Shown here piece by piece: positions 44,562 through 56,690 of a DNA stretch of 64,000 nt. This stretch comes from Ahaetulla prasina. Lineage: Eukaryota; Chordata; Lepidosauria; Squamata; Colubridae. The translations under genes were made by a program, and so were the position numbers. Positions within the stretch are counted from its first letter, which is position 1, and the number at the start of each line of letters is the position of its first letter. The stretch spans positions 64,431,064-64,495,063 of the forward strand of contig NC_080542.1 of the NCBI RefSeq assembly GCF_028640845.1, written 5' to 3'. A model generated the notes under the pieces. It was not told where the DNA came from. It made no database searches and saw only the letters and a program-made list of their open reading frames with translations.

Positions 44562-45575
44562 ATGTCCAGCTACACGCCGCCAGCGCCATTCGACCCAGCC
44601 AAGGAGAAATGGGGGTCGTACATGGCTCGCTTCGAGTGTTTCCTCAAAGCAAATGAACTACAGGGAGTCTCGGACAATCGGAAGCGAGCATACTTCCTGA
44701 GCCACTGCGGTCCAGAGGTCTTCGATACGGCGGAGTCACTCTCAGAGCCAACGCCGGTACAATCGGTAACATGGCAGACACTACAAACAACACTTCGAGC
44801 GCACTTTGCACCGGTACCCTCAAAGTTCGTCCAACGTTTCGAATTGAGGCAACGGGTACAGCGAGAAGGCGAATCAATAAGTGTGTACATGGCCGCATTG
44901 AGGAAAGCCACAAACCACTGCGAGTACAGAGATTTGGAGGACTCCTTACTCGAACAGCTCATTTGTGGGGTCAGAGACATCAGACTACAAAGGCGGCTGC
45001 TGTCTAAAAGCAACCTGACTCTAGCGATAGCCCTGGACAAAGCCAGAGCTCATGAGATGTCCACCAAGGCGGCGGAGACCTTGCAAAAGCCAAACGCGCA
45101 GGGTGCCGGGACAAAGACTACACCGGTCCACAGTGAGGAAGTCCAGGCCGAATCGGAAGGTGAGGAAGAGGAAGAGGTGTTCCACACTGGGAGGCTGGAG
45201 AGAGGTGACCGGGACGAATGTGTGAGTTGTGGGAGGCAACACCAATGGCAAAACTGCAGATTCAAGGAAGCGGTTTGTCGGCAGTGTGAAAAAAAAGGAC
45301 ACATAGCTCAGGCCTGCCGAGCCCCCCAACCTTCCCACCAAAAATTCAAATTGACCAATCAGAGCGCGGGAGCAGCGAAGCGGCCCGGGATTGGTCCATT
45401 TAAAAAGGGCGCGAAGTTAAACCAGACCACTGTGAGAGTGGGCCACGCATCGACACGACTAGAGAAGAAAATATTTACCCAAGTCTACGTTGAAGGGGTG
45501 CCGTGCCCCATGGAAGTAGACACTGGGTCGTCAATCACAATTATGTCCTGGGACACCATCGTTAGCGATCGCTAA
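44562..45575 (+). CDS. gag: Gag with two zinc knuckles, running into the start of protease
   Basis: The frame opens at ATG 44562 (MSSYTPPAPFDPAKEKW); the in-frame codons upstream contain no ATG. Residues 1-200 form the capsid-like region of mag-type Gag, with FECFLKANEL and FVQRFELRQRVQREGESI. An acidic stretch follows near residues 195-215. Two zinc knuckles lie at about 220-232 (C-X2-C-X3-H-X4-C) and 239-252 (C-X2-C-X4-H-X4-C), for RNA binding. The protease active site DTGS starts at residue 320. The frame then ends at a TAA (45573-45575) before the protease is complete. Gag itself looks intact and would assemble particles packaging element RNA. Confidence 0.85.
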   Translation: MSSYTPPAPFDPAKEKWGSYMARFECFLKANELQGVSDNRKRAYFLSHCGPEVFDTAESLSEPTPVQSVTWQTLQTTLRAHFAPVPSKFVQRFELRQRVQREGESISVYMAALRKATNHCEYRDLEDSLLEQLICGVRDIRLQRRLLSKSNLTLAIALDKARAHEMSTKAAETLQKPNAQGAGTKTTPVHSEEVQAESEGEEEEEVFHTGRLERGDRDECVSCGRQHQWQNCRFKEAVCRQCEKKGHIAQACRAPQPSHQKFKLTNQSAGAAKRPGIGPFKKGAKLNQTTVRVGHASTRLEKKIFTQVYVEGVPCPMEVDTGSSITIMSWDTIVSDR

Positions 45576-45720
45576 ACGTCAGCTACAAACCCAGAAGCTG
45601 AGAGTGCAGGACTAACAGGGGAATCGGATCCCTGTTCGAGGAGCCACAGCCGTCCAAGTCAAATATAGACAATTCACAAAGACCCTGCCGATCACCATAG
45701 TAAACGGAACTCTACCGAGT
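45576..45720 (+). pseudogene. pol: Broken protease segment between gag and RT
   Basis: Protease-like sequence continues in a different frame from gag: a one-base shift lies just before 45575. In the pol frame an in-frame TAA at 45613-45615 follows. After it the frame is open through the RT. The gag frame and protease start are contiguous, so I read both breaks as mutations and not as a programmed shift. Confidence 0.75.
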
Positions 45721-47913
45721 TTGCTAGGGTTGGATTGGTTCCGAGCTTTGGGCATGGGAGTGACTGGGGTCCACAGGAGCGACGTCATCCTCAGAGATGA
45801 ACTACTGAAGGAGTTCGAGGATGTATTCAAGGATTGCCTGGGCAAGTACGTGGGGACCCCTATTTCTTTCAACCTCGACCCCCAAGTCGCCCCTATCCGG
45901 TTAAAGGCGAGGAGGGTCCCATTCGCCCTAAAGCCTAAAATTGACCGAGAATTGGACAAGTTAGTAAGCCAGGGAATATTAGTCCCCGTCGACCATGCAA
46001 AATGGGAGACACCCATAGTAACCCCAGTCAAACCGGACGGTTCGGTCCGAATTTGCGCTGACTACAAAGCAACGCTTAACAAAGCATTGCAGAAAAGTGC
46101 ATACCCCGTTCCAGTGGTGCAACATTTGCTACATTCATTAGGACAAGGGCAGGTCTTCACCAAACTCGATTTGGCCCAAGCCTACCAGCAGCTACCTGTA
46201 GATAGCAGCACAGCTGAGGCGCAGACAATCGTCACGCACCGTGGGGCTTTCAAATGTACGCGACTCCAGTTCGGAGTTAGCGTGGCCCCAGGGCTCTTCC
46301 AGAACCTAATGGAGCGATTATTACAGGGCCTGCCAGGAGTGGTACCATACTTCGACGATGTATTGGTATCAGCTGAAAACTTAGAGGAACTCGGGGTAAA
46401 ACTAAGGAAGGTGTTGGGCATTTTTAGGTCTGCGGGGCTTAAAGTTAAGCTCAACAAATGCCATATTGGGGTGAAATCTGTAGAATTCCTAGGATACAGA
46501 ATAGACAGGGAAGGGATCCACCCCACGGAGAGCAAGGTACGGGCCATTAGAAAGGCCCCAGCCCCCAAAAATAAAACAGAATTACAGGCATTCTTGGGGC
46601 TTGTTAATTTCTATGCGGTATTCTTGAAGAATAAAGCAACAGTAGCCGAGCCGCTACATAAGTTGCTAGCAAAGAAAGCTGTGTGGTCCTGGGGCAAAGA
46701 AGAGGCTAGGGCATTTGAGGGGGTAAAAAACCTTTTGTCCAGCGATAGCCTCCTCATCCAGTACAATGGCACGTTGCCACTAGTACTAGTTTGCGACTCT
46801 TCACCATATGGGGTGGGGGCAGTGCTCAGCCATAGGTTACCGAATGGAACAGAAGCCCCTATAGCGTATTATTCCCGGACTATGTCCTCTGCGGAAAGGA
46901 ACTACAGCCAGTTAGATAGGGAAGCGTTGGCCATAGTCTCCGGGGTTAAGAAATTTCACGAATACTTGTTCGGACGAGATTTCGAGATAGTCACGGACCA
47001 CAGACCCCTTCTAGGGCTTTTAGCGGGTGACCGCCCAACACCCGTGGCACTTTCTCCCAGGCTGACCCGATGGACTATTTTCCTAGCAGCATACTCCTAC
47101 AAATTGCTCTACCGCCCAGGAAAAGACTTAGGGCATGCGGATGCTCTGAGCAGATGCTCTCTACCAGAGACAATTGAGGACCCCACCCCGGGGACACCCG
47201 TCTTACTAATTGACTCTTTGGACTCTGGCCCAGTCACATCCAAGCAGGTGGCTAGGGCATCGTATAGAGACATTACAATTCGGACTGTGATCGGTTGGGC
47301 GCCGGGCGAGCGTTTCAAAGACTTTGCGAAAAAACAAGCAGAACTGTCTGTTCAAGGGGGGTGTCTGTTATGGGGGGATAGGGTAGTTATCCCAGAAAAA
47401 TTACGCGAAAATGTATTGGAACTGTTGCATGTGGGCCACCCAGGGATTGTGCGGATGAAGAGTCTAGCGAGGAGTTATGTATGGTGGCCCTTAATGGATA
47501 AGGACATCAGCGACAGGGTAGGGAAATGCCAATCCTGCCAAGAGTCGAGGTCGCTACCCCCTACAGCCCCAGTTAGAGAGTGGGAGAAACCCCAGGGGCC
47601 TTGGTCCAGGATTCACATAGATTTTGCGGGGCCGTTCCATGGGCAGACCTTTTTAATTGTGGTAGATGCCTACTCAAAATGGTTGGAAATAATCCTCATG
47701 AAAAGCACAACGGCCGAAGCAGTAATCACAGGCCTAAGGCATCTATTCGTAACACACGGCCTGCCCGACACCCTAGTCTCTGACAACAGCCCGCAATTCA
47801 CGGCAAATCAGTTTGAGGGGTATCTAGCGGGAGAGGGCATCAGACATGTCCTCTCGGCGCCTTTCCACCCGGCGACGAACGGACTTGCAAAACGTTTCGT
47901 TCGGAGCACCTAG
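45721..47913 (+). pseudogene. pol: Pol: reverse transcriptase, RNase H and integrase core
   Basis: This open stretch (no in-frame stop between 45616 and 47910) encodes RT with catalytic Asp in KLDLAQAYQQLP (codon 46168) and the box YFDDVLV (Asp codons 46354 and 46357). RNase H has Asp, Glu and Asp at codons 46795, 46921 and 46996 (VCDSSPYG, DREAL, TDHRP). Integrase has the N-terminal zinc finger (HVGHPG...CQSC) and Asp codons 47620 and 47782. The third catalytic position, 35 residues on (NGLAKRF, codon 47890), is Lys in place of Glu. The frame ends at TAG 47911 soon after. The true N-terminus lies upstream in the broken protease. RT and RNase H look intact; integrase cannot be active. Confidence 0.9.
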
Positions 47914-48450
47914 GATAAGTCCAGGCGACTGGCAAACGAAAATAGACACTTTCCTGGCCATCCAACATAGGACCCCTTGTGTAACAACTGGCCAGCAGAA
48001 CTTTTAATGGGCAGGAAACTCAGGTGCCCGCTAGACCGACTAAACCCAACTTATACCCCAGACGGGTACAAGGGTATTCAAGGAAAAACCAGGGAAATGA
48101 CAGTGGGTGACCTAGTATGGGCACACAACTATAGCAAGGGCCCAACATGGTTAAAAGGGGAAATTCTGGGCATAACCGGACCCAAATTATACGTAGTAGA
48201 CATGGAGGACGGCCGGGTATGGAAACGCCACATAGACCAGTTAAGAAAACGTATACCAAACAAACTAGAAACCAAACAACCAGGCCCTGACTACCAATTG
48301 TTTGAATCTGCAGCTGACTCAAACCCGAGGCGAGCGGAGGACTTATCTGATTCTGATGAAGTCCAGCGACGCCAACCGGTTCCTCCTGAAGGCAACAGGA
48401 ACGATTCAGCCAATAATCCAGGGCCGGACGGCCTAGAGGAGGAGCTGTGA
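47914..48450 (+). pseudogene. pol: Pol: integrase C-terminal part, frame-broken
   Basis: Between about 47909 and 47990 integrase-like sequence reads in a second frame, then returns to the original frame from about 47990 (AELLMGRKL). The C-terminal domain follows with GDLVWAHNYSKGPTWLKGE, then DGRVWKRHIDQLRKR, the module seen in mag-type integrases. An acidic tail ends at TGA 48448. At least two length changes are needed to explain the frame switches. Confidence 0.8.
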
Positions 48451-48599
48451 GGAACAAACAGTCCCTCCGACCAGCTCGACTCTCTCCCACAGAATGAACT
48501 GCGCAGGTCAGAAAGAGTTAGGAGACGCCCTGTCTACCTGCGTGACTACGTAGAGAGATAGCATGTAAATATTATGTAAATAGAGGTACAAAGCGTTCT

Positions 48600-48612
48600 G
48601 GGAGGGAAGGAG
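48600..48612 (+). other. Polypurine tract
   Basis: GGGAGGGAAGGAG lies directly before the 3' LTR, the usual primer for plus-strand synthesis. Confidence 0.85.
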
Positions 48613-48800
48613 TGTAATGTATTTTGAACTTTGAGAGAGAATTTTGGGCGGGAAAATTGCATGTTGCTGATTGGTTGAAGCCTCAACCAAAAGAGGGGTT
48701 AAAGAGGGGTTTTTGCCAGTTGTTCTTCGCTGGGTCACAATAAACTAAAGAGCTGTTGCCACTCATTGGTCTCCTGCCTCTTCATTGCCCGAACCTAACA
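48613..48800 (+). repeat. 3' LTR
   Basis: Same ends and length as the 5' LTR, with about 10 substitutions and no indels. The TATA-like position reads GGGTTAAA. The AATAAA is retained. Confidence 0.95.
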
Positions 48801-48805
48801 GGTGG

Positions 48806-49919
48806 GGGGTTGATGGTTCTGTCTTGCCTCTATTTTTTGTTGTTGTTGCAAGGAATGAAGACTCCTATTAATACTAGAGAGTGAATTGTGACTCATATTA
48901 TCTTAATATTATACCCAGGAATTATTATTTTACTTATATTATTCACATCCTCTAAATGGTGTACTTTTTCTGCATTAAGAATCAAGCTAAAGACCAAAAC
49001 TTGATGCATCAATGCTGTGATTATGCTTATTACAGCTTCTAACTGAACAAAATTTAAACTCTAATTCATTTTTATTTAAGCAGCTTTCAGATACGTCATA
49101 TATTTTAGGGTATATTTCTCTCTCCCTCATCAGATATGAAAAATACCTTTTACTGAACTATCTAAGGATTTAGTCATTATGATGTCTACATAGTTGGTTA
49201 CAGTATTTAGCTTTTCACATAAAAAAGTTTCACCAATTAAAATTTATCTAATTAAACACAGGTTTCTTTTAAAGAAATGAAAAACATTTGTGTTGAATGA
49301 GAACACTATTTTTGTCTGCCAAATGGTGATAATTTCTGACAGATTTCAGGAACATATGTATCATGTGCATATACTACTTAATGCATACAAATAAAAAGGG
49401 ACAATGCTGACTTCATTATGAATCTTTTATGTTTACAGTCTAGTGGATATAACGTTAGCTGTTTAGTATTCTATACCACTACAATCTAAGATATATTTTT
49501 CTTAGGTAGGTTACACTACTGATTTTATTGATTTTGACATTCTTTAACCTAATATGCAATTAACATTGCCTGGTTTCCAGACTGCCATGCAATTTACTTA
49601 ATGATGAAAATATATTCTACTTCAGGATGTATCTGACCCAGCAGTACTTGGACAGACAGATCCAACTTGATCCAACTGATATCTTAATTCTCAAGTTCAG
49701 TCCCAAAATGTAGATCTACAATTTCTTGGCATTTGTTATTTATTTATTTCCCTTTTGCTTTATGTAACCATTTTTCCTGATGCAGAATTCTTAAACATTT
49801 GAAAGCTTGCACACTTTATTTGATATTGATTTGGCATAATAAAATATTGTTTAAGTACATATTTTGTTAGTTCTCACTGGTTTACATGGTTTTTAATACT
49901 TAAATATGGATGTAAATGT
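48806..49919. other. AT-rich sequence, nothing recognised
   Basis: No gene or repeat signal is seen. Confidence 0.45.
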
Positions 49920-50970
49920 GTGATAATTACCAGAAGCCAAGATGGATTTGCCAAGAAGAAATCTTACCAGACTAACTTTATCTGATTTTTGGTTGGTACC
50001 CTCCTTAATAGGTTTGGAAATGTTTATATATTTTGTCATCATCAACAAAAATTGACAAAGTACTCCATGACATGCTAATCAGCAAGTTGACATGAAAATT
50101 AACATATACAGTAGTTGGGGTAGAAATCATTTTCAATTATTTTTATCACACAGTTATCGAAGCACAATGCTGGGTCCTCTACCCTTCTATATTTTCTTAG
50201 AAAGAGGTGTGGGAATTATTAAATTTGAAGATGACACAAAATTTGGTGGGCTAAGTAAAAGTAACAGAATGAAATATAACACATGCAAGTACAAAGTTTT
50301 TAACTTAGGAAACAAATCTACAGGTATGGAATGGGGATAATTGACTTGGTAAAAGTACTACAAAAAGAACTTTTATAGTTGATTGTAAAATGAATGTGAT
50401 CTAGACTATAGCAATACACTATACAAAAAAGGCAAATGTAGTTTTAAATGGTATATTTTATAGAAGTATAATTTGAAATCACAGAAGCAAATCATTCCAA
50501 TGAGTTTGTCAGGTCCTAACTTAAGAATTGTGTCCAATTCTAAGCATCATACTTTAACAAAGATTTAGAAAAAAGTAACAGGTTTATATAAGAGCAATAA
50601 GGAAGATCAAGAGAGTTTAAAGGAAGTGTTTAGCCTTGGGGGAAAAACATCTGAGAAGGGATATGATAGCTCTTTTTGAATATTTGAAAGGATATCTCAT
50701 AGAAAAAAAATCAGGACCTGTTTTCTCTCCTTCTGGGGTACAACATGAAACAATGAAAGTTTAGGATGGCATACTGACTGAATGTTAGAAAATAATTTAA
50801 AGAATAAGACATTTTGACTGTAAGAACAATTGTCTAGAGAAGTGATAAGGTTCTTTATCATTAAATCAGTTCAAGAAAAGGTTAAACCTTCATCTGCTTG
50901 AGATACTTTCATTTGGATTCCTACTACAAGTATTAGTCTAAATTCCTCTTTCAAATCTATGATCCTATAT
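49920..50970 (+). pseudogene. CR1 LINE remnant, RT core to 3' end
   Basis: Early frames give QDGFAKKKSYQTNF, then MLGPLPFYIFLERGVG, then IIKFEDDTKFGG, the FADD-type box with Glu in place of Ala, then NTCKYKVFNLG. From 50500 the non-coding CR1 3' region follows (GTTCAAGAAAAGGTTAAACC, CATCTGCTTGAGATACTTTC), ending near CTATGATCCTAT at 50959-50970. There are many stops and deletions. Confidence 0.75.
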
Positions 50971-53464
50971 AGAGGAAATCTGGGAAATTGCTGGCAGTAT
51001 CAAATATGATTCAGAATCTGAATGTTGCTTATATGCATTCTCTATCAACCCCCAAACTCTGCATATTTGTATTTAGACAACATTGTATACTTTAACTCTA
51101 AAATGTAATTATGCAGTGAAATTATTTATACTGGCAGTTGTAGGTACTTACAATATCTGTTATTTTTTTCAGTGCTTAGATGAATTTTAATGAATGACAT
51201 TGAGTTTATTCAATGAAATGTACAATTAAAAAGTTTTTTCCCCCCCAAAAGAAAGATATGGATGTTTGTCCTTTCTTCTTTCAGTGCCCAAATATATTTG
51301 AAGAACTTCACACTTTTTTCCCTCTTTGATATGCATATTACTATTTTGTAGACATAATCTTGTTTATTTTCAGTGTCATTTTCTTTCTTGCTCACTTTTA
51401 ATCTTACTATCATTTTTGAAGTAGATTGTGCTGAATCTAATAGTGTGTTTCCCCAGTCAGATGCCTCAAAGTAGCTTTCAGGATATGTTGAAATTACAAC
51501 ACATTTCAAAGCCATCCAGCTAGGCAGTGAGAGGGTTGTATACAGATACATTTGGAAGTCAGAGAAAACAAATACAACAACATTATAATGAGTACCAAAT
51601 ATAACAGATACTAATGGAATAAAAACATGAGTGTTTATCTGTAATGTAAATGATGGACTGATTATATTCTATCAAATCTGTATCAACTGTTAGGAGCAAC
51701 ATAGGTAGATTTTCTTCAAAACTTAAGTCCAAGCACTTTTTGCTGGTTATTTTTTTTTCTTTCCTTCCTTATTTCCCAGCATTGCAATCTTCTCCAAATA
51801 ATGTAGATACAGACAGTTCCTGGGTTAAAAAAATCATTCCCAAACTGTGATTTTAACTTGAATGTGTGTTTAATTTGGAATTCATATTTACAAAAGATTG
51901 TCTATACTAAATATGGTGGATGGTGTTGTTCTGCCTCAGGCTAATGAAGCACTGAAGCCATACTATATAATGCTTTCAGGAACCAAAACACAGGGCTTCA
52001 GTGGTTCCTGAAAGCTTTGAGTGGCTTCACTGTTTTGTTAGCTGAAGGAAGGAGAATCCTATCTTTCTTTTTTAGTAATAGGTAACCTATTCATATCTGA
52101 TCTATTAAACCCAAGGAATGCCTGTAACACAAGAGAAATGTAATTACTTAACAAGTTTTTGCATTAGATTGTTAGATTCAAAGTCATCCTGTATCTCTAT
52201 TAATATCTTCAAAGAAACTTCTTTTATGAAGAAGGAAGGAAGTGAAACCTTTTTTCATTACATTAAGAGTCCAAACCATAACTTTCAATAAAATAATGGA
52301 TTTCTGGCTATATTCCTAAATGGCCTTTTATTAATCACTATTTTAACTGCCTCCAAAATCCATTATATTGCATTAGGTTTTGTTCATTTTTTCAGCTGCT
52401 CTGAAGTAGATATATAAATTAAATTTTACTTGCTGGCATTTAATAGAAAAACCAATTTCTCACTTTAAAAACCCCTGATTACGACCTATTAAGTTTTAAT
52501 ACTTGAACACTTCATTATAAAATGTATTTCCTAAATTTCTCAAGAACCCGTATGAAGCCAATGCATAGTAAAAAGTATGGAAATATTATATAATTTATAT
52601 AATTGGAAAACTCTTTGGAGTGTAGTTTGAAAAAGCTTTATGTTTGCTACCAGTGTTTGGTACAGAGGAATGAGTATTTGCATGTATGAAAATAGGTTAG
52701 GGAGACCATTATTCAGCATTTTCCTTTCTTTAGTAGACAGTTGTCTCAAAATAACAGTAAATTATTTTGAAATCTTTAAGTTCTGATATGTGCAGTGTAA
52801 ATGTAACATACATGCATATACATATTTTTTTTTATAAAACCATTTAAAGTTGACAGATAGTGATTGAGTTTCACATGTAAATAAGAATTCAACTGATCTT
52901 ATGTCCAACCATGTAGCATCTCAAAATAACATGTTAAGTTCAATCTAGCAAAACAAAATGGGTGACACAATATCTGTTTCCACTGATATGTAGATATATA
53001 TTTGATTCTTATACCATTTAAATTAGGAACGGCTAAAAATATATCTCACAATTTACTTGAAGATCCCTAGATAATTTCAAGCATAATAACATATTTTCCC
53101 CACCTTCTTGATATCCATAATCTGTACAGAACTATCTGTAATAGATCTAGATACTAATAGATCTTGGTATCTAGATCTATTATGATGCTAACAATCTTTT
53201 TCATACCTTGATTGATGTGAAAGCATAGATATTCTAATATCTTCTCTGCAATATCTATGCAGTGAGAACTTAAGGAAGATATAAATAGGGGAAATCTCAA
53301 AATTCCCTTAATAAAATTGATGCCAAAAAGAAATAATACAGCAAGCCATTGAGACAAGATAAGGGTATATATCTCTCAATTTTTCAAGAACTGTATTCTT
53401 GGACATCCAAATTTCTTAAAAGAATGAGCACCATCAAGATAAGATAAAACATATCAAAATAAAA
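50971..53464. other. AT-rich unique sequence
   Basis: The minus-strand frame at 51551-51210 (113 codons) has no recognisable features. Nothing else is seen. Confidence 0.45.
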
Positions 53465-53525
53465 TGGGTGCCCAGAGTGATCTTATAATAAGATGTTTGC
53501 CTAATAAATTAAATAAAAAATAAGG
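53465..53525 (+). repeat. LINE/SINE 3' tail
   Basis: GGGTGCCCAGAGTGATCTTA followed by TTGCCTAATAAATTAAATAA is a common squamate LINE/SINE 3' tail. Confidence 0.55.
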
Positions 53526-54762
53526 CAAATCTATATGAAAATGAATTAACAAGATAGAATTTTCTCAACAGAGCTGGAAAATTTATTCTTAGGAACTTTT
53601 CACTGTCTAATGTAAAATAAACCTGAACTTTCTCTTCTCTATGATTATTTGGCTTATTATTTCCATTTTCCCTTATTGGTAATAGCTCTCATCCAAGATT
53701 TTTTTCTTCTTCTTTTATAATTTACAGTTTCCTAAAAGTTCTTTGTGCCCTCACTAATATACTACTCCATCCTGTTACCTCTCTGCTATTATATTCCTGG
53801 TAGGGGGTTTGTGCTGAATTTACCTTGAGATCCTTTTTATTTATTCACTATAGTAATTATTTTTTTCATTCATTCATTCATTCAATCAATCATTCATTCA
53901 TTCATTTATCCAACATATATTCACCCATCTCTCAAAGTTCTTTTATGGTCAAGGCTTCTTCAGTCTTTCAGGGCTTTCTTTCGTACAATAGAGCTAGTAA
54001 GTTCTAGTCTGTTGTTGTACAAGCTTTGTTCACCTTAGTAGAATTCTTATTATTAATCATGCCACTATCACTTTTCCAGCTAATATAAGGGAAGTATTAA
54101 TGAGTTGCCTCAGCTACATCTTGGTTATATAAATGGCTTTCACATTCATATTCATTCTAGTTATTGAAGCTCACCATGCCTAAGAAAGGTTTTTGAACTT
54201 TTATTAACTGTATATGTAATCGAATATAATACAGATTGTCAGGAGGGAAGGATGAGCAATCCATAGGAACAAGAGATAACTTTGTTCTGATAGTTTGTGT
54301 AAGAAAAGTGGGTAAAGAGGGCTGCTCCCTAATAGTTCTCATATGATTTATGAGAGTGATAGTCTGCTTTAGTTTGGCAAAAGTCTGTCTATAGGTAAAG
54401 AACAATAAAGAAATCTGCTTGGAAGACTCATAATACATCTTTCTTTGTTTTTGAAGTCTGACAGTATAATATTTATTGTTCCTTCATGATTTGATTCAAC
54501 ACATACTACAGATTCTAAATATGAATGCCATATAGGTAGATGATACAATTACTTTTACCTTAATCAGCAAGCCTATGAAGGTGAAGTTTGATGTGTAAAG
54601 TCAACATATTTTTTGTTAATGTCACATAGTTTTCTCTTCAAAAATTATGGCGCTCTTGAGAAATGATGTGAAGGCTGCAATTATAACTTATATTAATTAG
54701 GAACTGTCCTAATTCTGGCATGATCTTTCTTTGTCTTGATGCCTATAGATATAAAAATAATC
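53526..54762. other. AT-rich sequence with a short (ATTC)n tract
   Basis: The tract lies at about 53867-53906. No genes are recognised. Confidence 0.45.
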
Positions 54763-54770
54763 AGTAGAGG

Positions 54771-55065
54771 CAGGGGTGAAATCTAAAAATTTTCCCTACT
54801 GGTTCTGTGGGCGTGGCTTAATTGGTGGGCATGGCTTGGTGGTCAGATGACTGGGTGGGCGTGGCCAATAACAATAAATAATAAAAATAATAAACAAAGT
54901 ATAAAAAACAATAGGAAGTACCAAAAACCAACTTTCACACTTTACACACACAGCACAGCACAACACAACTGACTCACACACAGTGTAAAAGCAGCTGCAC
55001 TTCACACTTCACACAGCCACAAAAAGCTCAAAAACCAACTTTCACACTTTACACACATACAACTG

Positions 55066-55097
<32 letters not shown>

Positions 55098-55747
55098 ACA
55101 CACAAAATGCCACATACAGCTTTCTGAGATTTTGTGCATTTGTGTAGTTAGAGTGAAACACTACAGAAACACACCAAATCACAGAAAGCTGCACAAATAT
55201 TTTATTTTATTTTATTTTATTATTTTATTTTATTTTGGAGTTCAAAATCCCAGAGTTCCTCAGCCAGCAAAGCCAGCCAGCATTAGTTGATCACTGAGGA
55301 AATAGATTAGTTAAGCAATTGATTTTCCAGCTTTCGGGCTGGAAAAAAAGCCATGCGTTCATCAGTAATCAGGTAAGTGCCTTAGAATCTCTATTCTTAC
55401 TTGTAGAAAACAGGTTTTCTACAAGTAAGAGTACAAGTAAGGTTCTGCTGATGAGGAACTCAGGTGAGATCGCTAGAGGAAACTTTAATTTTTTTTTAAA
55501 AAAAAGTTTAAAGTCTCTGCCGATCTCAGCTGAAGGGCGGGATCCTCAAAGGTTTTTTTTTTTACTTTTAAAAGCTGGCTTTTCTTCAGCCGAAACATGC
55601 CTTTAAAAGTTAAAAAAAAGCCTCTGCTGATGGTGCTGCTCAGCAGAGGCAGGGGCCAGGGATTTTTGCTACTGGTCCTCCGAACCAGCCGCCGCCATCG
55701 CTACCGGATCGCATGAGCCTGTCCGAACTGGGAGCATTTCACCCCTG
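54771..55747. mobile_element. 977-bp hAT element with perfect ends and target duplication
   Basis: The 12-bp inverted ends CAGGGGTGAAAT (54771-54782) and ATTTCACCCCTG (55736-55747) are perfect. The 8-mer AGTAGAGG flanks the element at 54763-54770 and 55748-55755. The interior has a GTGGGCGTGGC-rich left part, a duplicated block containing AACCAACTTTCACACTTTAC, a (CA)n tract near 55065-55102, a (TTTTA)n tract near 55198-55235 and a 34-base palindrome at 55396. No transposase is encoded. Relatives lie at 38198 and 39609. Confidence 0.95.
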
Positions 55748-55755
55748 AGTAGAGG

Positions 55756-56574
55756 GATCAATTTAGTCAACCTTTTTTAAAAAATAGGATGGGTTCAGTA
55801 TTAAAATCGTAGAATCCCATATAAAGTTTCAATTTCCCTACAGCTAAGCTAAAGTTTAGTAGATAGAATACAGTCTGTTTAAAAGTTGTCATTGAAAAAA
55901 GTTGTTTTCTCAATATCTTTCAAACAAGTTTAGTATATTCATAGTGAACAGTGCGATTGATTAGGCAACTGTGGTTAATTCTGCTGCATGTTCTTTAAAA
56001 AGCCATTCACCATCAGTACTAGGCAATGTAAGAAATATAAAATTGATGAGAATAGACTGTTTCAAATTTATTCCGTATTGCTGGCTGTATTAATCATTGT
56101 GCTGGGACCAAATGGGAGTGGTCTATGATGTTAACTACTGGTGAATTTGATATATATTTCACAGTCAGCTGCTTCTTTAAAACCTTCTAATCACTAATAG
56201 CTAGGATAGGAAAGACCTCTAATTAAGATATTAGGAAATAGATATTGATGCAAAGTAGAAAATCCTGAAGTAGGACCATGAAGTCTGACTTGTCTGAGGT
56301 AGTTTCAAATATTTCAGATAGCTGAAATCCAATTGTCTCACATTACCCCAAAATAGTAAAACTATTGATCCGGACTAATTAACTAAATAAGAGCAAAAGT
56401 ATTCAATTGGCTAGAAACTTAGTTCTTAAAATGGAATTTCAGCCATTTGAGAAACTGTTTCTTACCAAGAAAATGCTCAAAACAGAATTCAGGGGTGTGA
56501 TAAATAAATAAATAGTAAAAAGTAATACAACTATTTAACCATTCAAAATCCTTATGAATTTATCCTCAATGAAC
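55756..56574. other. AT-rich unique sequence
   Basis: Nothing recognised. Confidence 0.45.
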
Positions 56575-56690
56575 ACTCAAAATAAAAATTTATTTATATA
56601 TTTATATGGGATTTATGTGCTGCCGGTCCTGTCTGAATGGTTTACAAACATTAAATTCAGAAACATTAAAAAAATAAAATAAAAAGTAGT
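56575..56690 (-). repeat. LINE/SINE 3' tail, reverse
   Basis: The plus strand reads TTTATATGGGATTTATGTGC and CTGAATGGTTTACAAAC, the antisense of a squamate LINE/SINE 3' tail. Confidence 0.45.

Larger units (their letters stand above)
44270..48800 (+). mobile_element. Ty3/gypsy (mag-like) LTR retrotransposon, full-length but defective
   Basis: Two 188-base LTRs (44270-44457 and 48613-48800) with TGTAATG...CTAACA ends enclose a primer site, gag, protease, RT, RNase H, integrase and a polypurine tract. The 5-mer GGTGG flanks the element at 44265-44269 and 48801-48805. The LTRs differ at about 10 of 188 positions, so the insertion is not very recent. The tRNA-Ser-type primer site, two zinc knuckles and the order PR-RT-RH-IN fit the mag branch of Metaviridae. 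There is no envelope frame. Pol lesions make it non-autonomous. Confidence 0.95.

Noticed and set aside
44570..45341. Several minus-strand frames over gag
   Set aside because: Shadows of the gag frame on the other strand.
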